DNA of 5,460 nucleotides from Acidobacteriota bacterium (GTDB lineage: Bacteria > Acidobacteriota > Terriglobia > UBA7540), in the NCBI GenBank assembly GCA_021827255.1, contig JAKAWO010000215.1, forward strand, positions 1 through 5,460. Direction: 5' to 3'. Within the stretch, counting starts at the first letter, position 1. The number at the start of each line of letters is the position of its first letter. The notes beneath the pieces were generated by a model. The model ran no database searches and was not told the DNA's origin. It saw only the letters and a program-made list of their open reading frames with translations. Both the position numbers and the translations under genes were made by a program. This document shows, one piece after another, positions 1 to 4,982 of the stretch.

Positions 1-197
1 ATCCAGGCTTAGAGTCTGAACAATTACTGAGGAGATTGCGGCTCATCGCCGGAACGCCTGCCTCATCCGCGCCACGTTTTCTTCCCGCATCTGACCGAGG
101 CTCACGCTCCGGCCCCAAGTTAGCGCCGGATGCAAGCGTGATTCCCTTCGCTGACGAACTCAGCGTCGGCAAGCCGCTGCAGCCACGAGGCCGAGGC
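1..197. other. No supported gene; region downstream of the uracil-DNA glycosylase
   Basis: I see no credible coding region, RNA gene or mobile element here. One plus-strand frame is open from base 3 and continues across the glycosylase gene to 980, but it is the in-register antisense of that gene and has no recognisable protein features. A small perfect hairpin (CGCTGA 149-154, 5-base loop, TCAGCG 160-165) lies about 30 bases past the glycosylase stop. It has no T-tract on either strand, so I do not call it a terminator. Confidence 0.5.
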
Positions 198-938
198 TCA
201 GGCAGGCACCGAGCCGCCGCTTGCCTTTACCCCCGCCAAAAATCTTCGAACCTCCGTCAGCACGCGCTGGAACATCTCCGCCGTCAGCCGCCCGGTTTGA
301 GTGTTTTGCTGACTCGGATGGTAGGACACAAACAGGCGCGGAAATCCGCCCGGCAAGGCGTAACTCGCGCCATGCTTGAAAGGAAACGAAGACCGGGGCG
401 GAAGCTTGCCGCGCGCCGCAGCCCAATCGAGGTAGGTATCAAACGCCACCCGTCCCAGGACCAGCACGGCTCGAATACTTTTGAGAATTTGGAATTCTCG
501 CTCGAGGTAGGAGCGGCAATTTCGCAGTTCCTCCGGCCTGGGCCGGTTGGCGGGCGGCGCGCAGCGCGCCGCCGCCGTGATGTAACAGTGGCGGAGGCGC
601 AGGCCGTCCTGACGATCATGGGCGACAGGCTGAGACGCGAACCCCGCCTCGAACAGGGCGCGATAAAGGAAATCGCCGGAACGATCACCGGTAAACATGC
701 GGCCAGTGCGGTTGGAGCCGTGCGCGCCGGGGGCCAGGCCCAAGATCAGCAATTCCGCCTCCGGGTCGCCAAAGCCCGGAACAGGCTTGCCCCAATAGTC
801 CCAGTCGCGATACTGCCGCCGCTTTTCCAACGCCACCTTCCGGCAGTAGCTGCGCAGGCGCGGGCAGAGTTCGCACGAAATGATTCTCCGGTTGAGTCGT
901 TCCAGGTCTCGATGGCGGTCACTGCGCTTGGTCACCAC
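198..938 (-). CDS. Family 5 (UDGb-type) uracil-DNA glycosylase, iron-sulfur enzyme
   Basis: Base-excision repair enzyme of the uracil-DNA glycosylase superfamily. It cuts the N-glycosidic bond of deaminated bases such as uracil in DNA, leaving an abasic site. Seen in the 246-residue protein: motif A GLAPGAHGSNRTGR at residues 67-80 followed by MFTGDRSGDF, and the C-terminal motif HPSQQNTQTGRLT at 207-219, which together are the family 5 signature. Motif A lacks the catalytic Asp/Asn of families 1 and 2, as is known for UDGb, whose members also act on hypoxanthine. Four cysteines (C22, C25, C126, C141; C-x2-C then C-x14-C) fit the 4Fe-4S ligands of family 4/5 enzymes. The start is GTG at 938; a second GTG follows directly, and AGG about six bases upstream of the first could serve either. 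The last ~15 residues are variable. Same strand as the upstream PilZ gene, 163 bases apart. Family assignment is firm; exact substrate range is inferred. Confidence 0.93.
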   Translation of the reverse strand: MVTKRSDRHRDLERLNRRIISCELCPRLRSYCRKVALEKRRQYRDWDYWGKPVPGFGDPEAELLILGLAPGAHGSNRTGRMFTGDRSGDFLYRALFEAGFASQPVAHDRQDGLRLRHCYITAAARCAPPANRPRPEELRNCRSYLEREFQILKSIRAVLVLGRVAFDTYLDWAAARGKLPPRSSFPFKHGASYALPGGFPRLFVSYHPSQQNTQTGRLTAEMFQRVLTEVRRFLAGVKASGGSVPA

Positions 939-1036
939 ACCCGACCTAGGCTGACGAGCTTTCCGAGAGGGTCAGGATAGCTCGCCAACGATCTGCTGAA
1001 ATCAGCATCACCGGCAAGCGTCACAAGCCTGAGAGG

Positions 1037-1081
1037 GTAAGGTTCCCGAGCCCGGCGTCGGGCTCATCCGCCCGACCTTAC
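1037..1081. repeat. Nested inverted repeat between the PilZ and glycosylase genes
   Basis: Outer arms GTAAGGT (1037-1043) and ACCTTAC (1075-1081) pair perfectly over 7 bp. They enclose a second perfect 7-bp stem, GAGCCCG (1048-1054) with CGGGCTC (1059-1065), closed by the 4-base loop GCGT. The two stems are separated by a 4-base bulge on one side and a 9-base bulge on the other. It begins 20 bases past the PilZ stop codon. No T-run follows on either strand, so a classical intrinsic terminator is unlikely. A REP-like intergenic palindrome, an mRNA 3'-end stabiliser, or a protein-binding site are possible readings. The palindrome itself is directly visible; its role is unknown. Confidence 0.6.
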
Positions 1082-1101
1082 GATGTCTTGGCCGCGCGCG
1101 C

Positions 1102-1476
1102 TCAAACACCGGTTCCTGCAATGGCCCGATGCGAAAGGCGAAGCAGCAGCCGGTTGAGGAAGTCTCGATTCGTCATGGATATGTTGCGGAACTCAAATCC
1201 GATGCCGACACCTTCGACAAGCCGACGGACCATCGCCAACGTTCGAACCGACTCTCTTCCTCTGCCGATTGCCAAGTGAACGATGGCGCCTGGCTGGAGC
1301 GAGTCATCGCACCGAACCAGTAGACCGTTCGAGCTGATGTCCACCACCACCCCCAAGAAGCGGCGGAGGCCAGCCTCCACGGCAACGGGAATCACATCGC
1401 CGAGATCAAAACGCTTAGCGCGCCTGCCAGGCAAGAGGATTCGCCCCCCCAACGAAAACAGCACCCTGCCGACCAA
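1102..1476 (-). CDS. PilZ-domain protein (putative c-di-GMP receptor)
   Basis: Single-domain PilZ protein of up to 124 residues, predicted cytoplasmic. PilZ domains bind cyclic di-GMP and pass the signal to motility, secretion or polysaccharide systems. Both c-di-GMP-binding motifs are visible: RxxxR at R18-R22 (RRAKR) and D-x-S-x-x-G at D46-G51 (DISSNG). A typical beta-rich core follows, with VEGVGIGFEF near residues 87-96 and a C-terminal helix rich in Leu and Arg. No partner domain is attached, so the output target cannot be named. The start is uncertain: TTG at 1476 is the most upstream, limited by an in-frame TAG at 1488-1486, and has only a weak TAGG eight bases ahead. GTG at 1464 and TTG at 1452 and 1434 are also possible and would all keep both motifs. 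A run of seven C (1444-1450) lies in the N-terminal part and could hide a sequencing error. Confidence 0.85.
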   Translation of the reverse strand: MVGRVLFSLGGRILLPGRRAKRFDLGDVIPVAVEAGLRRFLGVVVDISSNGLLVRCDDSLQPGAIVHLAIGRGRESVRTLAMVRRLVEGVGIGFEFRNISMTNRDFLNRLLLRLSHRAIAGTGV

Positions 1477-1477
1477 A

Positions 1478-1507
1478 AATATAACCTAGCTGGCGGCCTT
1501 GATCCAA
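1478..1507 (-). promoter_or_regulatory. Possible promoter of the PilZ gene
   Basis: On the minus strand, TTGGAT (1507-1502) and TATATT (1483-1478) are separated by 18 bases and resemble -35 and -10 boxes (4/6 and 5/6 matches to the sigma-70 consensus). Transcription would start near 1471, just inside the longest reading frame, which would favour one of the downstream start codons (1452 or 1434) for the PilZ protein. This is inference from sequence resemblance only; the sigma factor consensus of this organism is unknown. Confidence 0.3.
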
Positions 1508-1640
1508 GAGGCCGTTTGAGGGAACGGTGCGCAGCCGAATGACCAAACCTCTCCGCGGCCTCCATCCGGAGTTCCCACCTGCCTTGAGCCTGAATCGTTT
1601 TGGCAAAGCCGGCATCAGAATAGCTGATATCAAAGTTATT

Positions 1641-1644
1641 GGAG
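1641..1644 (+). promoter_or_regulatory. Ribosome binding site that fixes the thioredoxin start
   Basis: GGAG lies 8 bases upstream of the GTG codon at 1653-1655. This selects the GTG start over the far-upstream in-frame GTG at 1527, which would add 42 residues with no thioredoxin similarity. Confidence 0.75.
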
Positions 1645-1652
1645 AAAACCAA

Positions 1653-1991
1653 GTGGATAGCATTTACACAGTGCAAGGCCCGGACTGGGAAAACCTGCAA
1701 GCGGGTCCAAACCCGGTTTTGGTAGATTTCTGGGCGGCGTGGTGCGCGCCGTGCAGGATGGTGGCGCCAACCTTCGAGAAGCTCGCCCAGAAATTCGGAC
1801 CAGGCATCCGATTTGCCAAGGTGGACGTGGACCAGCTTCCGGAATTGGCCGCTAAATTTGATGTTCGATCCATACCCACGCTGCTCCTTCTGAAAGGCGG
1901 CAAAGAGGTCGAGCGGTGGATTGGCGCGCGCCCCTACAATGAGTTGGCAAACCGGCTCGAAGCCCACCTCCAAGCCACCGCGAAAAGCTAA
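1653..1991 (+). CDS. Thioredoxin with a WCAPC active site
   Basis: Small cytoplasmic dithiol-disulfide oxidoreductase that reduces protein disulfides and is itself recharged by thioredoxin reductase. From GTG at 1653 the protein has 112 residues, close to the ~105-110 usual for thioredoxin. Seen: VDFWAAWCAPC with the active-site cysteines C31 and C34, the buried Asp at D25, the KVDVD strand at 57-61, and the cis-proline P75 in SIPT. No signal peptide or membrane segment is visible, so it is not a periplasmic TlpA-type protein. The second active-site position is Ala (CAPC) instead of the classical Gly (CGPC), a variant that may shift redox potential; that effect is inference. The GGAG site supports the start. 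It is divergent from the PilZ gene, and glpK lies 219 bases downstream on the same strand. A weak TTGGCA (1600-1605) could be a -35 box, but I see no convincing -10. It could equally be a dedicated thioredoxin and not the main trxA of the cell. Confidence 0.93.
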   Translation: MDSIYTVQGPDWENLQAGPNPVLVDFWAAWCAPCRMVAPTFEKLAQKFGPGIRFAKVDVDQLPELAAKFDVRSIPTLLLLKGGKEVERWIGARPYNELANRLEAHLQATAKS

Positions 1992-2210
1992 ACTCGGCCG
2001 GCGCCCGGACAAACATCAACCTTTGGCTCAGGCTCATCGGCTGCCCGCGTCGAGCCTCAAAACCAGCATCGTGATTCGGTCCGCTGAGCCGTTCGCCGAA
2101 GCTCAGCCGTTTAAGGGAGCCTCGGAGCGAGAGCCCGCTGGCCATCCCGCGAGCACCCCTTCCACAAACACCTTGGCCCGAATGTTTCTTTCCGCTAAGC
2201 TGGACGAGCG
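1992..2210 (+). other. Intergenic gap between thioredoxin and glpK; nothing recognised
   Basis: No gene, terminator with T-tract, or convincing promoter was found in this 219-base gap. The open frames that cross it on both strands carry no recognisable protein features. It presumably holds the glpK promoter, but no pair of boxes stands out. The leader close to glpK has only a weak GGACGAG (2202-2208) as ribosome binding site. Confidence 0.4.
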
Positions 2211-3701
2211 ATGAACGAGGTCCCATACGTGCTGGCGCTCGACCAGGGAACCACGAGCTCCCGCGCCATCCTTTTCGACCACGACGGCAGTGTTCGCGCC
2301 TCCGCCAGCTTGGAATTCCGGCAGCACTATCCTCGGCCCGGGTGGGTGGAGCACGACGCGGAAGAAATATGGAAGTCGCAAAAAGAGACAGCGGAAAAAG
2401 CCCTAACTGAAGCTCGCGCGTCCGCAGCGGAGATCGCCGCGGTGGGCATCACCAATCAGCGGGAGACGGTTGTTTTGTGGGAGCGAGCGACCGGCAAGCC
2501 GGTTTACCACGCCATCGTCTGGCAATGCCGCCGCACGGCGGAGATGTGCGACCGGGTCCGGCAGCAGGGTTTCGACCGCACGCTGCGCGAAAAGACGGGG
2601 CTGATAACCGATGCCTATTTTTCCGGGACCAAAATCGCCTGGCTGCTCGAAAATGTTCCCGGGGCGCGCGCCCGCGCCGAGCGCGGTGAACTGGCCGTCG
2701 GAACCATTGACACTTGGCTTATCTGGAACCTGACCGGCGGACGAGTCCATGCCACGGACGTTTCGAACGCTTCGCGCACCTTGCTCTTCAACATTCGGGC
2801 GCTTCAATGGGATGAGGAGATTCTCCGTTATTTTGATATTCCGGCCGCCTTGTTGCCGGAGGTGAAAGCGTCGAGCGGAGTTTTTGGAGAAACGCGGCTT
2901 TTCGGCGGAAGCATTCCGATCGCGGGCGTGGCGGGCGACCAGCAAGCGTCACTGTTCGGCCATCAATGCTTCGAGCGAGGCGGCGCCAAGAACACTTACG
3001 GCACAGGCCTGTTTCTGCTGATGAATGCGGGAGAAGAAATTCCTCGCTCCGAGTCCGGGCTGATTGCGACGGTGGGCTGGCAGAGGAACGGGCGAACCGT
3101 ATATGCGCTCGAAGGAAGCGTCTTCATCGCCGGCGCCGCCATTCAATGGCTGCGCGATGAGCTGAAGCTGATCGCGAGCACGGAGGAAACCGATGCGCTG
3201 GCGCGAGCCGTTGCCGATTCCGGTGGCATCTATTTTGTTCCCGCTTTCGTTGGCCTGGGCGCGCCGCACTGGGACCCTTACGCGCGCGGGGCGATCGTTG
3301 GGCTGACGCGAGGCACCGGGCGAGCGCATCTGGTCCGGGCAGCGATTGAAGCGATGGCGTTCCAGACACGAGAGGTGATCGAGGCGATGGCGAAAGATTC
3401 CGGCAGCCGGCCGGACGTGCTGCGCGTGGACGGCGGCGCCGCTCGCAACGATTTCCTCTGCCAATTTCAGGCGGACATCCTTGGCGTTCCGGTGGAGCGG
3501 CCTGCAACCACGGAAGCCACGGCGCTGGGGGCGGCTTATCTGGCGGGCCTTGGGACCGGATTTTGGAAGGACGAACGCGAGCTGGCATCGCAGCTCAAGA
3601 TCGCCCGGCGATTTGAGCCCCAAATGAGCGCATCTCGGCGCGAAGAGCTGTATGTCGGCTGGCATCGCGCCGTCCAGCGGGCTAAGGGGTGGGCGCAGTG
3701 A
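2211..3701 (+). CDS. glpK: Glycerol kinase
   Basis: FGGY-family sugar kinase that converts glycerol and ATP to sn-glycerol 3-phosphate and ADP in the cytoplasm, the entry step of glycerol catabolism. The 496-residue length is typical. Seen in order: ATP-phosphate loop LALDQGTTSSR (8-18); glycerol-binding R84 and E85 in NQRET; W104; Y136; catalytic-base D243 in AGDQQ; F268 in YGTGLF; VPAFVGLGAPHWDPYARG (343-360); and the FGGY C-terminal signature around RVDGGAARNDFLCQF (405-419). All residues known to contact glycerol in the E. coli enzyme have counterparts. The start is firm, since an in-frame TAA sits at 2196-2198, only four codons upstream. At the place where Firmicute enzymes carry the His phosphorylated by the PTS protein HPr (SSHVYG), this protein has SSGVFG (G223), so that control is probably absent. 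No glpF, glpD or glpR neighbour lies in the window. A YHS mini-gene follows 12 bases after the stop. Confidence 0.97.
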   Translation: MNEVPYVLALDQGTTSSRAILFDHDGSVRASASLEFRQHYPRPGWVEHDAEEIWKSQKETAEKALTEARASAAEIAAVGITNQRETVVLWERATGKPVYHAIVWQCRRTAEMCDRVRQQGFDRTLREKTGLITDAYFSGTKIAWLLENVPGARARAERGELAVGTIDTWLIWNLTGGRVHATDVSNASRTLLFNIRALQWDEEILRYFDIPAALLPEVKASSGVFGETRLFGGSIPIAGVAGDQQASLFGHQCFERGGAKNTYGTGLFLLMNAGEEIPRSESGLIATVGWQRNGRTVYALEGSVFIAGAAIQWLRDELKLIASTEETDALARAVADSGGIYFVPAFVGLGAPHWDPYARGAIVGLTRGTGRAHLVRAAIEAMAFQTREVIEAMAKDSGSRPDVLRVDGGAARNDFLCQFQADILGVPVERPATTEATALGAAYLAGLGTGFWKDERELASQLKIARRFEPQMSASRREELYVGWHRAVQRAKGWAQ

Positions 3702-3713
3702 CGGTCCGTGAGG

Positions 3714-3854
3714 GTGACGAATCCAGTTTGCAAAATGGAAATTGATTCCGAAAAGGCCGGGGCGACGAGCGAGTACAAGGGAAAGAAGTTTTATTTTTGC
3801 TCGCCCGGCTGCAAGGCGGCGTTTGACAAAGAGCCCGCAAAATACGCCGGCTAA
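3714..3854 (+). CDS. YHS/TRASH-domain mini-protein, putative metal-binding
   Basis: A 46-residue protein that is essentially one YHS domain. Seen: NPVCKMEID at residues 3-11, then KKFYFCSPGCKAAFDKEPAKY at the C-terminal half. The cysteines C6, C29 and C33 fit the TRASH pattern C-x(19-22)-C-x3-C, known from heavy-metal (often copper) trafficking, resistance and sensing proteins. No signal peptide or membrane segment, so it is probably cytoplasmic. It starts 12 bases after the glpK stop and in the same reading frame, so translation may be coupled to glpK. GTG at 3714 is chosen because the domain starts directly after it; GTG at 3708 would add two residues, and neither has an ideally spaced ribosome binding site. 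Stand-alone YHS proteins of this size are common, but the bound metal and partner cannot be read from sequence. The gene ends 21 bases before the convergent molybdoenzyme gene. Confidence 0.85.
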   Translation: MTNPVCKMEIDSEKAGATSEYKGKKFYFCSPGCKAAFDKEPAKYAG

Positions 3855-3875
3855 GCAGGGTGCGCCGCGCTCGCT

Positions 3876-4892
3876 TCAGAGGACACGGATGCTCATCATT
3901 TCCTGCCCCGTAGCACCACGCGGAAATGTGCCAGTGGGGCCGCGGCCCTCGATGCGGCCGGCGCCATCAATCGCCCGCACGCGAATCTTGTACTTTCCCG
4001 GCTTGGGATTGACCCAAGTGTATTTCCAGAACGACCAAACGATGGGCGACGGGTTGCTGAAGATCGTCGTGGCCTGCCAAGTCTTGCCGTTGTCAAAACT
4101 AATTTCAACCGACTTGATACCGTCCAGATTGCCAATCGCGTAGCCGGCAAAATCCAAGTTTTTCCCCCGCAGTTTGGCTCCGTCCCTGAGATCGGTAAAG
4201 CGAGCCTGCGCCCAGCGCTCGCAGTTGTCGGACCAGCCTCGCGCTTCCCAATAGCCAAGATAATGCTTCTTGCGCAGCTCGATGCGAGTGACCCATTTCG
4301 GCTGCTTCATGCCGAACTTGCCGGGAATGAAGACGCGGGCGGGATAGCCGTGAATGGGCGGCAAGTCCACGCCGTTCATCTGGTAGGCGATGAAATTTTC
4401 CTCATTCCACAGTCGCTCAATGGGGTGGCCGGTGGAAAGGCCGTCGGCGCCGTAGATGGCGGCGAAGCGGGCGTCGCCGAGCGGCTGAGCCTTTTCGAGC
4501 AGGGGCTTGAGAGGCGTTCCTGTCCATGTGGCGTTGCCAATCGCCGTTCCGCCGATGGGATTGGAGATGCACTCGAGCGTGTAGATTTTCTCGATTTTGG
4601 GCAGCACTAGCAGCTCCCGGTAATTGATCGTAAAGGGATGGGCGACCAGGCCGTCGAACTTCAGTTCCCATTTGCTCGCGTCCACGACCGGCGTGGGCCC
4701 CTTGGAGGTGATGTAAAACTCATTGTTGGGCGTGATGGCAACGAGCGCGGCGCGCTGGCCGTACCGTTCATACGCTTTGACGGAGATAAGCGGCGGGTCC
4801 GTCAGGCCGTTCATCCAGCGGCTGACCGTAACGTACTCGAAAGCTCCCAGTCCGCCCGCGACTGCTCCTATAATGAAAGTTCGGCGCTTCAT
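3876..4892 (-). CDS. Sulfite-oxidase-type molybdopterin-dependent oxidoreductase, Tat-exported
   Basis: Molybdenum-cofactor enzyme of the sulfite oxidase/MsrP/SoxC superfamily, probably acting in the periplasm or on its membrane face; the substrate is not determined. From ATG at 4892 it has 338 residues. Seen: N-terminal MKRRTFIIGAVAGGLGAF, a twin-arginine signal (R3R4) with a hydrophobic stretch and no clear AxA cleavage site, so it may stay anchored; the Moco domain at roughly 65-230 with LECISNPIGG, where C108 is the expected Mo ligand; then GYPARVFIPGKFGMKQPKW (182-200) and GYWEARGWSDN (213-223). An Ig-like Mo-co dimerisation domain at about 240-338 contains SVEISFDNGKTW and YKIRVRAIDGAG. 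The frame stays open to 5108, but the extra 72 residues carry no domain and overlap the divergent methyltransferase. No heme domain, cytochrome c or MsrQ-like membrane partner is in the window, so the electron acceptor is unknown. Family is firm; a specific name (sulfite oxidase, MsrP) is not justified. Confidence 0.92.
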   Translation of the reverse strand: MKRRTFIIGAVAGGLGAFEYVTVSRWMNGLTDPPLISVKAYERYGQRAALVAITPNNEFYITSKGPTPVVDASKWELKFDGLVAHPFTINYRELLVLPKIEKIYTLECISNPIGGTAIGNATWTGTPLKPLLEKAQPLGDARFAAIYGADGLSTGHPIERLWNEENFIAYQMNGVDLPPIHGYPARVFIPGKFGMKQPKWVTRIELRKKHYLGYWEARGWSDNCERWAQARFTDLRDGAKLRGKNLDFAGYAIGNLDGIKSVEISFDNGKTWQATTIFSNPSPIVWSFWKYTWVNPKPGKYKIRVRAIDGAGRIEGRGPTGTFPRGATGQEMMSIRVL

Positions 4893-4899
4893 GGGGACT

Positions 4900-4905
4900 A
4901 TTATG
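4900..4905 (-). promoter_or_regulatory. Possible -10 box of the molybdoenzyme gene (leaderless candidate)
   Basis: CATAAT on the minus strand (5/6 match to TATAAT) ends 7 bases before the ATG at 4892. Transcription from it would begin at or next to the start codon. No Shine-Dalgarno sequence precedes the ATG (the bases are AGTCCCC), which is consistent with a leaderless mRNA. No good -35 box is present at the proper distance, so the call is weak. Confidence 0.25.
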
Positions 4906-4967
4906 ACGCAACTGAAGAGGGATCGCAGAATTTGTTCAGGCGCTGGGAAATGCGCGCGGTTTGGCCA

Positions 4968-4973
4968 AGAGGG
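4968..4973 (+). promoter_or_regulatory. Ribosome binding site of the methyltransferase gene
   Basis: AGAGGG lies 9 bases upstream of GTG at 4983-4985. It supports this start over the nearby ATG at 4990, which is in another frame and leads to no methyltransferase sequence. Confidence 0.6.
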
Positions 4974-4982
4974 TGGGTTCCC

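Noticed and set aside
149..165. Hairpin CGCTGA / TCAGCG downstream of the glycosylase gene as a terminator
   Set aside because: The stem is only 6 bp and no T-tract follows on either strand.
36..980. Long plus-strand open frame of 314 codons
   Set aside because: It is antisense and in codon register with the well-supported glycosylase gene. In GC-rich genes this frame tends to stay open because TTA, CTA and TCA codons are rare. The translation is rich in Arg, Ala and Pro with no recognisable domain.
994..1007. Dyad TGCTGA-AA-TCAGCA upstream of the glycosylase start as an operator
   Set aside because: A single short 6-bp dyad can occur by chance; there is no second copy or promoter around it to support regulation.
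1527..1652. N-terminal extension of thioredoxin from GTG at 1527
   Set aside because: The extra 42 residues have no thioredoxin similarity and no signal-peptide character, while GGAG at 1641-1644 is well placed for GTG 1653.
1392..2012. Minus-strand open frame of 206 codons across the thioredoxin and PilZ start region
   Set aside because: It overlaps two supported genes and shows no protein-like motifs.
2403..3665. Two long minus-strand open frames (2403-2945 and 2949-3665) inside glpK
   Set aside because: Both are in-register antisense shadows of glpK, with low-complexity Arg/Ala-rich translations and no family features.
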